Shown piece after piece: positions 8,593 to 16,044 of a stretch of DNA of 64,000 nucleotides. The translations under genes and the position numbers were made by a program. Under the pieces are notes generated by a model. The model ran no database searches. It saw only the letters and a program-made list of their open reading frames with translations, and had not been told where the DNA came from. Numbering within the stretch: the first letter of the stretch is position 1; the number at the start of each line of letters is the position of its first letter. Source of the DNA: Vibrio penaeicida (GTDB taxonomy: Bacteria; Pseudomonadota; Gammaproteobacteria; Enterobacterales; Vibrionaceae); NCBI RefSeq assembly GCF_030689305.1, contig NZ_JAUYVM010000010.1:167824-231823 (forward strand), written 5' to 3'.

Positions 8593-10125
8593 ATGACTGA
8601 TGCTGTTCAAAACGAAACCCAACAAGAAGCCCATTCGCAAGAAGAGAACAAGCTGATCGCAGAGCGTCGCGCGAAATTGGATGAAATTCGCAAGAACTGT
8701 GATGCGAACGGTCACCCAAACGACTTTCGTCGTGACAGCTTGGCTGGCGACCTTCAGAAGGCGTTCGGTGAAAAGAGCAAAGAAGAACTGGAAGAGCTGA
8801 ATCATACCGTTTCTATTGCTGGTCGAATCATGGCTAAGCGTGGCCCTTTCCTTGTGATTCAGGAAACATCTGGTCGCATTCAGGCTTACGCAGCAAAACC
8901 AGTTCAAAAAGAACTGAAAGAGAAATACCAAGGCTTAGACATCGGTGACATCATCGGTGTAACTGGTGCATTACACAAGTCTGGTAAAGGTGACTTATAC
9001 GTAAATATGGAAGAGTACGAATTGCTGACCAAAGCATTGCGCCCTCTTCCTGAGAAATTCCATGGTTTGACGGACCAAGAAATGCGTTACCGTCAGCGTT
9101 ATGTCGATCTCATCGTAAATGAAGATTCTCGCCAAGCGTTTATCGTTCGTTCTAAGTTGGTGTCATCAATCCGTAATTTCATGAGTGGCAAAGGCTACCT
9201 AGAAGTTGAAACGCCAATGATGCACGTTATCCCAGGCGGTGCTACGGCTCGTCCGTTCATTACTCACCACAACGCGCTAGACATTGACATGTACTTGCGT
9301 GTTGCACCAGAGCTTTACCTAAAGCGTTTGGTTGTTGGAGGGTTTGATCGCGTATTCGAAATCAACCGTAACTTCCGTAACGAAGGTTTGTCGCCTCGTC
9401 ACAACCCAGAATTCACCATGATGGAATTCTACCAAGCGTACTCTGACTACAAAGATTTAATGGATCTAACGGAAGAGATGCTTAGCACGGTTGCGTTGGA
9501 TGTTCTTGGTTCAACCTCTATGCCTTATGGTGATGAGACAGTCGAGTTTGGTGGTCAATACGCTCGAATGAGTATGTTTGAAGCTATAAAGCACTACAAC
9601 CCAGAGCACGCAGACATTCAAGCGCTAACAGAAGAAGACCTTCAAGATCGTGAAAAGATGGTTGAGATTGCAAAATCGGTTCACGTTGAAGTGGAAACGT
9701 TCTGGACATGTGGTCAGTTGCTTGAAGAAATCTTTGGTGAAACGGCTGAGCCTCAACTCATCCAGCCTACATTCATTACTGGCTACCCAGCGGACATTTC
9801 TCCATTGGCTCGTCGTAGCGATGACAACCCGTTCTTTACAGACCGTTTCGAGTTCTTTATCGGTGGTCGTGAAGTGGCAAATGGCTTCTCAGAATTGAAT
9901 GATGCAGAAGATCAAGATGCTCGCTTTAAAGCGCAAGTTGACGCAAAAGATGCCGGTGATGATGAAGCAATGTATTACGATGCGGATTACATCACTGCAC
10001 TTGAGCATGGTTTGCCGCCGACAGCAGGTCAGGGAATTGGTATAGACCGATTGGCGATGCTATTCACAAACACGCATACCATTCGTGATGTAATTTTATT
10101 CCCAGCGATGCGACCACAGCAGTAA
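8593..10125 (+). CDS. lysS: Lysyl-tRNA synthetase (class II)
   Basis: Charges tRNA-Lys with lysine. The 510-residue protein has an N-terminal OB-fold anticodon-binding domain (about 65-150) and the class II catalytic core: motif 2 FRNEGLSPRHNPEFTMMEFYQAY-type segment (shown here around residues 260-282) and motif 3 GIDRLAML near the C-terminus. It is the last gene of the xerD-lysS run; a strong terminator follows. Confidence 0.96.
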   Translation: MTDAVQNETQQEAHSQEENKLIAERRAKLDEIRKNCDANGHPNDFRRDSLAGDLQKAFGEKSKEELEELNHTVSIAGRIMAKRGPFLVIQETSGRIQAYAAKPVQKELKEKYQGLDIGDIIGVTGALHKSGKGDLYVNMEEYELLTKALRPLPEKFHGLTDQEMRYRQRYVDLIVNEDSRQAFIVRSKLVSSIRNFMSGKGYLEVETPMMHVIPGGATARPFITHHNALDIDMYLRVAPELYLKRLVVGGFDRVFEINRNFRNEGLSPRHNPEFTMMEFYQAYSDYKDLMDLTEEMLSTVALDVLGSTSMPYGDETVEFGGQYARMSMFEAIKHYNPEHADIQALTEEDLQDREKMVEIAKSVHVEVETFWTCGQLLEEIFGETAEPQLIQPTFITGYPADISPLARRSDDNPFFTDRFEFFIGGREVANGFSELNDAEDQDARFKAQVDAKDAGDDEAMYYDADYITALEHGLPPTAGQGIGIDRLAMLFTNTHTIRDVILFPAMRPQQ

Positions 10126-10146
10126 AAATTTTATGTCTCAAAATTA

Positions 10147-10170
10147 AAGCCACCTTCGGGTGGCTTTTTT
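10147..10170 (+). terminator. Intrinsic terminator after lysS
   Basis: Stem AAGCCACC / GGTGGCTT with a TTCG tetraloop, followed by a run of six T in all. Confidence 0.92.
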
Positions 10171-10444
10171 GATCTTAATTTGAGCGCTAAAATTTTATAA
10201 ATATGTGATTTTGCTCTGCAAAATGAGCGATCTTTTCACTTTATCTTTATGTGTCTCACTATTGACAACGGTTATTGGTTAGTCTGTTCCTGCTTGACTG
10301 TTTAACAAATTATACTATGTCTTAACTATGAGACGTTTTATTGTCGCAAGATTAATTCATATGTAAATCGTTTTTAAATCGTCACGCACCTTAAAACCAC
10401 GATGAAGATCGTAACAACAATATAGATTGATTAAGGAAGTATTA
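10171..10444 (+). promoter_or_regulatory. Upstream region of vpsR
   Basis: About 270 bp without a gene between the lysS terminator and vpsR. AT-rich; TTGACA (10263) and TTGACT (10294) hexamers occur but I cannot pair either with a well-spaced -10. RBS AAGGAAG is at 10433-10439. No other clear structure seen. Confidence 0.4.
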
Positions 10445-11782
10445 ATGGGTACTCAATTCCGAATGGATTCTGTACCGGGTTCACTTGTTGTTGTTGGAGG
10501 CACATACGAACCTTGGCTTGCAGTATTAGAGCAGGTAGGTTGGCGTTGCCAGCGATGTGATGACCTTCGTGAAGCACAAACATTGTTCTCAGAGATTGGT
10601 CCTTGCATTGGGATTGTTGATTTAAGCCAGGATGAGTTCAGTCTCAACGGTCTGGCAAATTTAGTCAGCAGCCACAAGCAGGTTCGTTGGCTGGCATTTA
10701 TCAGGGAGTCTCAATTGAGCTCTGATACCATATGTCAGTTCATAGTAAACTTTTGTATTGATTTTTTTACTGCGCCCATACCAGACGCACAACTTCTCAA
10801 TACAATTGGCCACCAACTTGGAATGCTGAAACTGGAGAAGAAAGTTTGGCCGAGCTATGGTCAAACCAGTGATATGGGTATGATTGGGGAGTCAATGCCT
10901 ATAAAACGTCTGCGAGATCAGGTTCGAAGAATCGGACCTACCGATGTCAGCATTCTGATTTTTGGGGAATCAGGATCGGGTAAAGAAAAAGTCGCTCAAG
11001 CGATACATACCACATCGGCACGTTCTAAAGGTCCATTTTTTAGTGTGAACTGCGGAGCGATATCAGAGCAGAGAATGGAGATGGACATATTCGGCATAGA
11101 CAGAGGCGACGACTGGGGAGAGTCACCACTGTTAGAACAAGCCGATGGAGGAACCATCTTATTCAACGACATTTTGAACATGCCATTATCTCAGCAACAG
11201 CATTTGCTGTTCTATTTACAGGAAGGAAAAGTCGAAACAAAAGAAGGGGCGAAAGAAGTGGATGTCAGAATTTTGGTTGCTAACCATTCTGATATGGAAA
11301 AAGCCCTATTAGATGATGACTTCAACGAAGAACTTTATCATCGCCTTAACGTGTTAAGGATTAATGTTCCGAGTTTGAAAGAGCGCTCAGGTGACATTGC
11401 TGTACTAGCAAATCACTACTTGAACGTATACTCACGTGAGTACAACGCACAAGCGAGAAGCTTCTCTGATCAAGCATTAAGAGCATTGACTCAGCACCAT
11501 TGGCCTGGAAATGTTCGAGAGTTAATGAATCAAATAAAACGCGTTGTGTTGATGTCAGATTCAGTCGTTATTGAAGAGTCTCAACTGGATTTACCAAAAC
11601 GTGCCGATAACCAGAGAAGTTTGCGAAGTATTCGTGAACGTTCAGAACGCGATGCGCTAGTACTTGTATTGGAATCGCATGATGGTCAAGTGACTCCCGC
11701 AGCTAAAGAGTTGGGTGTTTCTCGCGCTACCATGTACCGCCTTTTGAATAAGCACAATCTCATATCGGAAACCAGAGCATAA
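10445..11782 (+). CDS. vpsR: Biofilm master regulator VpsR (NtrC-like response regulator)
   Basis: In V. cholerae VpsR binds cyclic di-GMP and activates vps polysaccharide genes. I chose ATG 10445 (445 aa), six bases after AAGGAAG, over TTG 10427. The receiver-like domain (about 1-125) keeps the acceptor Asp59. The AAA+ domain has Walker A GESGSGKE but lacks the GAFTGA loop of sigma-54 activators (DIFGIDRGDDWGES stands there), and Walker B reads ILFNDI instead of the usual LFLDEI. A Fis-type helix-turn-helix ends the protein. This fits the reported use of sigma-70 by VpsR. Its place after lysS is as in V. cholerae; no vps genes are in this window. Confidence 0.93.
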   Translation: MGTQFRMDSVPGSLVVVGGTYEPWLAVLEQVGWRCQRCDDLREAQTLFSEIGPCIGIVDLSQDEFSLNGLANLVSSHKQVRWLAFIRESQLSSDTICQFIVNFCIDFFTAPIPDAQLLNTIGHQLGMLKLEKKVWPSYGQTSDMGMIGESMPIKRLRDQVRRIGPTDVSILIFGESGSGKEKVAQAIHTTSARSKGPFFSVNCGAISEQRMEMDIFGIDRGDDWGESPLLEQADGGTILFNDILNMPLSQQQHLLFYLQEGKVETKEGAKEVDVRILVANHSDMEKALLDDDFNEELYHRLNVLRINVPSLKERSGDIAVLANHYLNVYSREYNAQARSFSDQALRALTQHHWPGNVRELMNQIKRVVLMSDSVVIEESQLDLPKRADNQRSLRSIRERSERDALVLVLESHDGQVTPAAKELGVSRATMYRLLNKHNLISETRA

Positions 11783-11814
11783 TTCTGACATCAATCAGTA
11801 TGACTGCTTTCCAA

Positions 11815-11846
11815 AACGCTCACTTATTTTTAAGTGGGCGTTTTTT
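11815..11846 (+). terminator. Intrinsic terminator after vpsR
   Basis: 11-bp stem AACGCTCACTT / AAGTGGGCGTT (one G-T pair), 6-nt loop, then six T. Confidence 0.9.
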
Positions 11847-12143
11847 ATTGGCTAGTGAGAACTAGAAAATAGGTGAGTAATAGCAGGTAAAAACAATACT
11901 TAAGTGGTGAGCCGTATTCTTATCGTCTGTTAATTAAGGTGTTATATAAACTTTTGTTCTGATATATAACCCATTATTTGCGATATATTCTGCTATTCAA
12001 GCTCCGGTTAAGTTGAATACAGATGAATTGGCTTTTTTTATAAACTGCGTGAATATGCGCTTGAAATATATCCTCTTGGGGTTAGAATTTAACCGTGACA
12101 GCAAGTCACCATTTATCATTTCAATTTTGGATTAGTTAACAAT
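11847..12143 (+). other. Gene-free AT-rich region before the DUF1127 leader
   Basis: About 300 bp with no credible reading frame. It probably holds the promoter for the 31-codon leader ORF and the DUF1127 gene; I could not fix a -35/-10 pair with confidence. Confidence 0.4.
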
Positions 12144-12155
12144 AGGAGGCACAAA

Positions 12156-12251
12156 ATGCTAAACATTTTTATCGCACAGCATGATTGTGTCGCCAACGAT
12201 CTAGGTCTTGCCATGGATACCCGTGGTACATCTACACCTAAGCAACGTTAA
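12156..12251 (+). CDS. Putative 31-residue leader peptide upstream of DUF1127 gene
   Basis: A short frame from ATG 12156 to TAA 12249-12251. It has an ideal RBS, AGGAGG at 12144-12149, six bases before the start, the best in the neighbourhood. The peptide starts MLNIFIAQHDC and ends RGTSTPKQR; there is no signal peptide or run of one amino acid. It is followed by competing hairpins and a terminator-like stem before the next gene, so it may be a regulatory leader rather than a functional product. Not recognised from any family. Confidence 0.6.
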   Translation: MLNIFIAQHDCVANDLGLAMDTRGTSTPKQR

Positions 12252-12271
12252 TTAATCCGTGACCATTTGGG

Positions 12272-12336
12272 CCGCGGAGAAGCGGTCTGACTGGGACAGT
12301 CTATAAATATCTATCTTATTTGTTTGACCGCTTTTT
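12272..12336 (+). promoter_or_regulatory. Attenuator-like structures before the DUF1127 gene
   Basis: Three overlapping stems: CCGC/GCGG (12272-12275 with 12282-12285); GACTG/CAGTC (12289-12293 with 12297-12301); and AAGCGGTC (12280-12287) with GACCGCTT (12326-12333), followed by a T-run to 12336. The first and third share GCGG and exclude each other, like an antiterminator and a terminator. Confidence 0.5.
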
Positions 12337-12370
12337 CCAGCCTATATATTTATTTTCTGGAGAAAAAGTT

Positions 12371-12622
12371 ATGCGTCACTCTATTTACATCCAACTTGCC
12401 ACATTTTTAGTAAAAGCAGATATTAACCGTGAAGATCGTGCGTGGAAGCGCAGAGTGAAAAGGGCTCAGCACAACATTCCATGGCACAATTCGCATTTGC
12501 TTCAAGATATTGGCCTTGACCCTGAAGGTCGTCAAATTGGTGCAAATGAGCAACCATCAGCCACTGCGGAACGCCGTGTTCGTCATCTTCGACGATTATT
12601 ACGAACGCGAATTCCAACGTAG
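12371..12622 (+). CDS. DUF1127 domain protein
   Basis: Small basic protein of 83-84 residues, function unknown. The segment from W40-like AWKRRVKRAQ to HLLQDIGLDPEG carries the DUF1127 (YjiS-like) signature, with the conserved DIGL. I chose ATG 12371, eight to nine bases after GGAG; a frame without a good RBS extends further upstream to 12320. DUF1127 proteins in other bacteria have been tied to RNA binding and stress or phosphate responses, but that cannot be read from this sequence. It follows a leader ORF and attenuator-like hairpins. Confidence 0.82.
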   Translation: MRHSIYIQLATFLVKADINREDRAWKRRVKRAQHNIPWHNSHLLQDIGLDPEGRQIGANEQPSATAERRVRHLRRLLRTRIPT

Positions 12623-12627
12623 CAAAA

Positions 12628-12662
12628 GGGGCTAAGTACGTCTTCTCTTAGTACTTAGCCCC
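12628..12662. terminator. Bidirectional terminator between DUF1127 gene and tas
   Basis: Perfect 12-bp stem GGGGCTAAGTAC / GTACTTAGCCCC with an 11-nt loop between convergent genes. On the minus strand it is followed by TTTT; on the plus strand the T-run is weak. Confidence 0.85.
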
Positions 12663-12686
12663 TAAAATCTAAACGTTACCTGTTAA

Positions 12687-13721
12687 TCAGGGGCAAGGAT
12701 TGGAGTATTGCACTCCAATTTCTTGCAGAGACGTTAGCAACTCTTCTGACAGATTCACTTCTAAACTGTCGATATTACTCTTCAACTGTTCCATCGTGGT
12801 TGCACCAATAATGTTGGATGCAACGAATGGACGCTGATTCACAAATGCCAACGCCATTTGAGCAGGATCTAACCCGTGTTCTTGCGCTAATTTCACGTAC
12901 GCCTCCGTCGCTTTCACCCCGTTTGGAGTAAAGTAGCGAACGAAACGTTCGTAAAGTGTGCAGCGCGCACCTTCTGGTTTCGCATCATTCAAATACTTCC
13001 CACTTAGTGCGCCAAACGCAAGCGGCGAGTACGCGAGTAATTCAACACCTTCATTGTGAGCGATTTCAGAGAGCCCTACCTCGAACGTACGATTCAATAG
13101 GTTGTATGGATTTTGGATGGTGACGGCTCTTGGTAAGTCGTGCTTCTCCGCCAACCTTAAATAACTCATCACTCCCCAAGGTGTTTCATTGGACAACCCG
13201 ATGTAACGAACCTTTCCTTGTTTTACAACATCAGCCAAGGCTTCCAAGGTTTCTAGAATTGGAGTGTCATTTTGGTCATCGGGATAAGGGTAATTCAGCT
13301 GTCCAAAACAATTCGTTTTTCGTTGCGGCCAATGGATCTGGTAGAGGTCGACATATTCGGTTTGTAGGCGATTTAGACTCTCGTCGATGGCTAGGTGGAT
13401 ATTACGCCAGTCGAGTGCCATATCTTCACGGATATAAGGGACACCGCTTGGACCTGCAACTTTAGTCGCGAGTACCACTTTTTCTCGCTTACCCGACTTT
13501 TTGATCCAATTTCCTATGAATTCTTCTGTTCGACCTTGCGTATCCGAGTTAGGAGGAACGGGGTACATTTCTGCGGTATCGATAAAGTTAATGCCTCTTT
13601 CTAAGGCGTAATCAAGTTGAGAAAAAGCCTCTGATTCGGTGTTTTGTTCACCGAATGTCATGGTACCTAAACACAACGGACTGATCTCAAGAGTTGAATG
13701 CGGTAACTTCTTTAATTGCAT
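12687..13721 (-). CDS. tas: Aldo/keto reductase Tas
   Basis: NADP(H)-dependent oxidoreductase of the aldo/keto reductase family. The 344-residue protein shows LGTMTFGEQN near the N-terminus, the catalytic Asp/Tyr in FIDTAEMYPVPP, the Lys in ATKVAGPSG and the His in YQIHWPQR. These and the whole sequence match E. coli Tas, which was named as a suppressor of tyrosine auxotrophy. I chose the second Met (13721) because GAGGA is six bases before it; the first Met (13727) abuts GAGGA. In E. coli tas is also close to mutH. Confidence 0.93.
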   Translation of the reverse strand: MQLKKLPHSTLEISPLCLGTMTFGEQNTESEAFSQLDYALERGINFIDTAEMYPVPPNSDTQGRTEEFIGNWIKKSGKREKVVLATKVAGPSGVPYIREDMALDWRNIHLAIDESLNRLQTEYVDLYQIHWPQRKTNCFGQLNYPYPDDQNDTPILETLEALADVVKQGKVRYIGLSNETPWGVMSYLRLAEKHDLPRAVTIQNPYNLLNRTFEVGLSEIAHNEGVELLAYSPLAFGALSGKYLNDAKPEGARCTLYERFVRYFTPNGVKATEAYVKLAQEHGLDPAQMALAFVNQRPFVASNIIGATTMEQLKSNIDSLEVNLSEELLTSLQEIGVQYSNPCP

Positions 13722-13880
13722 ATACATTCCTCATTTTTTCTTCACTATAAACTGATTGTTATGGATGCGGTCAAGTAAAAACTGTTAATGATTTGTTCAA
13801 CATTAAGTCGATTCTTGTCTATGCTTTAGAGATGACCTGCAAAGAGTGCATGGTTATTTGACGATCCAGGGAAGAGAATT

Positions 13881-14186
13881 ATGCAAAGAGAACAGCTTAA
13901 TCATTGGTTGCATGCAAAGCATATTGAGCAGGGAAAAGAGCCTAAAATTTATGTAATTAGCTGTGCCAATCTATCCAGCTATTTGCTGGCGGTAGAATAT
14001 AAGCACAAGCTGGAGCCTATCCGAGGCAAAGAAGAACCATTACATTTTGATTCATTGGAGTTGGTAAAAAGCGCGTTGCACAAAATGGGGGTTCATACGG
14101 CGTATTTAAGGCTACACAACGTCTATGACGAATGTGGAGAGAGTGGCATGGCGCTTTACCATGATATTGAGATGTCTATTCACTAG
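13881..14186 (+). CDS. Conserved small protein, DUF6482-like
   Basis: 101-residue soluble protein, function not known. It has no signal peptide or membrane segment. Recognisable features are a central beta-rich stretch (YLLAVEYKHKLEPIRGKEE) and a C-terminal AYLRLHNVYDECGES followed by YHDIEM, resembling the DUF6482 family found in marine gammaproteobacteria; that match is from memory. RBS AGGGAAGAG precedes the ATG. It stands alone between tas and mutH, which face away on one side and towards it on the other. Confidence 0.75.
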   Translation: MQREQLNHWLHAKHIEQGKEPKIYVISCANLSSYLLAVEYKHKLEPIRGKEEPLHFDSLELVKSALHKMGVHTAYLRLHNVYDECGESGMALYHDIEMSIH

Positions 14187-14222
14187 GGCGGCGAATTGAA
14201 CCGCCTCCAAATACTCAATGGC

Positions 14223-14891
14223 TCATTGATCAAAAAACTGTTCTAAGATCCTTTGCGTGAATCCTTTCTTTAAATAAAAGCCTCTTGGGAGTGTCATGAT
14301 TGGCGTGCCATTTGCTCCATAGGCTTCAGTGAGTGCTCGACTGTTGGCTGCTTTGGGACGAAGTTGTAGAGCTTCTCCATGACGAGCTGTAATCTGTTCT
14401 ACTTGCCCTAGAACGATTTGTTCCATCAGCTCTTCCCAATCTTGCTTTAAGATTTGCGCTTCTTTTTCATTGGGCGACCATAGAACAGGAAAGCCAACTT
14501 TACGTTCAGCGACAGGCAATTCTCTTTCGCCTTCAACTGGAACCCAGAGTACCCGCGATAGTTTTTGTCTTATGTGGCTATTTTCCCACGTTAGACCTTG
14601 TACACCGATTAAGGGGGCGACAGCGACAAATGTGGTTTCTAGAGGAGTCCCTTTATGGCTGATAGGGATGCTTTTTAGCTCGATCCCAAGATCAACAAAA
14701 TCCTGCTGTGGCTTGCTGCCTGCACTTGCCCCTAAATGCCACTCAAGTAATTGACCCACCCAACCTTTATCTCTTCTCAGGTTATCAGGCACGGAGATTC
14801 CAGCTTCTTCTGCTAGCTCACTTAACGTATAGCCTGCAATGTTAATAGCGCGAGTATGCAGTTCTTGCTCGGATGTCGGTGTGGGTTTCAT
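14223..14891 (-). CDS. mutH: DNA mismatch repair endonuclease MutH
   Basis: Nicks the unmethylated strand at hemimethylated GATC when activated by MutS-MutL. The catalytic D-E-K triad is Asp64, Glu71, Lys73 within DFVDLGIELKSIP. Later segments LLSWSPNEKE-like (VLWSPNEKEA), RPKAANSRALTEAYG and LPRGFYLKK match the family. I chose ATG 14891 (222 aa, starting MKPTPTSEQE) over TTG 14909 because it matches the usual N-terminus; no good RBS is visible. Presence of MutH implies Dam methylation in the host. The upstream region is rich in GATC sites. Confidence 0.95.
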   Translation of the reverse strand: MKPTPTSEQELHTRAINIAGYTLSELAEEAGISVPDNLRRDKGWVGQLLEWHLGASAGSKPQQDFVDLGIELKSIPISHKGTPLETTFVAVAPLIGVQGLTWENSHIRQKLSRVLWVPVEGERELPVAERKVGFPVLWSPNEKEAQILKQDWEELMEQIVLGQVEQITARHGEALQLRPKAANSRALTEAYGANGTPIMTLPRGFYLKKGFTQRILEQFFDQ

Positions 14892-14961
14892 GGAATACGA
14901 ATACAGCAATAAAAGGTCACTTTATCATAACTATGGAACGAATGACTGAACATCGAAATGG

Positions 14962-15527
14962 GATCTGACACTTTTATAAATGTACGCCAAAGATCTTTTC
15001 CCAACTTATCCACAGACCTTAGTTTAATACTCAAGTAAATAAAAGAACTGGATCTATAATCAGGATTTTATTGATTGTTTTTCTGCCTGCATTTTAACTT
15101 TGAGCTAAAATTTAACCACTTTGTGTGGATAAGGAAACCTGTGGTTGATCTTTAACCGATCTGAAGAGTGGATTAAATTCATTGAAAATTCCAGCTTATA
15201 GTCAAAAGTAATAATTATTTATATTATTGTATTTTAAGTGTTTTTGTTATTTTTGGTGATTATTGCCTAAGGTGCCTTTGAAGATCTTAGATCACGTCAA
15301 TTGCCTTGTAATCGGTTTCTTCACACACTTATTCACAGAAAAGGTGAATAAATGTGGAGTTGGTCTCATTCCTATGTTGATAACTTTTGCTCTGATGAAA
15401 ACTTATCCAGTGTGGTGCGTGTCTGACAGAAAAAAACGCATTATGCGACATGTAAGTTTGCCCCTATTGGGGATATGTGGAAAAATCACACTTAACAGAG
15501 ATTTATATTAGAGGTTAGCCAGTGATC
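14962..15527. promoter_or_regulatory. DnaA-box and GATC cluster between mutH and rppH
   Basis: Gene-free 600-bp region. Three exact matches to the DnaA box TTATNCACA: 15006-15014 (+), 15124-15132 (-) and 15329-15337 (+). Three one-mismatch boxes: 15343-15351 (-), 15375-15383 (-) and 15476-15484 (-). Eight GATC sites lie at 14962, 14992, 15051, 15147, 15158, 15283, 15290 and 15524, against about two expected. The role is not known from sequence; DnaA titration or DnaA-controlled transcription of mutH or rppH is possible. Confidence 0.65.
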
Positions 15528-16040
15528 GATGGCGATGGTTACCGCTTAAATGTGGGAATTGTAATTTGTAACAACCATGGTCAGGTATTCTGGGCGAAAC
15601 GATACGGACAGCATTCATGGCAATTCCCTCAAGGAGGAATTGATGAAGGCGAAACACCAGAAGAAGCAATGTTTCGTGAACTGTATGAAGAAGTGGGTTT
15701 AACTCAAAAAGACGTTAAAGTCGTCGCGACCAGTCGTCATTGGCTACGCTATAAGCTACCCAAACGATTGGTACGATGGGATTCAAAACCCGTTTGTATC
15801 GGACAAAAACAGAAATGGTTCTTGCTACGATTAGACTGTGATGAGTCTAGAATCAATATGCAGCGTGGCAGTACCCCTGAATTTGATGGTTGGAGATGGG
15901 TCAGTTATTGGTACCCAGTTAGACAGGTTGTTTCGTTTAAGCGTGACGTTTATCGGCGTGCGATGAAAGAGTTTGCTACGCTTGCAATGCCGTTCAGAGA
16001 ACGAAAATTAAAAGGTAAGCGAAAGAATCGGAGAGGATAA
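15522..16040 (+). CDS. rppH: RNA pyrophosphohydrolase RppH (NudH)
   Basis: Removes pyrophosphate from the 5' end of mRNA, which opens it to RNase E decay. The 172-residue protein has the full Nudix box, from GGIDEGETPEEA to RELYEEVGL (about residues 38-60). The start is GTG 15522 with GAGG eight bases upstream. It is 4 bp before ptsP, as in E. coli, so co-transcription is likely. A DnaA-box-rich region lies directly upstream. Confidence 0.95.
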   Translation: MIDGDGYRLNVGIVICNNHGQVFWAKRYGQHSWQFPQGGIDEGETPEEAMFRELYEEVGLTQKDVKVVATSRHWLRYKLPKRLVRWDSKPVCIGQKQKWFLLRLDCDESRINMQRGSTPEFDGWRWVSYWYPVRQVVSFKRDVYRRAMKEFATLAMPFRERKLKGKRKNRRG

Positions 16041-16044
16041 CTAA

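Noticed and set aside
12023..12043. Very short frame MNWLFL before the 31-codon leader
   Set aside because: Only six codons and no RBS; not supportable.
15263..15511. 82-residue frame in the mutH-rppH gap
   Set aside because: No usable RBS, no family feature, and it runs through the DnaA-box cluster; base content is like the surrounding non-coding DNA.
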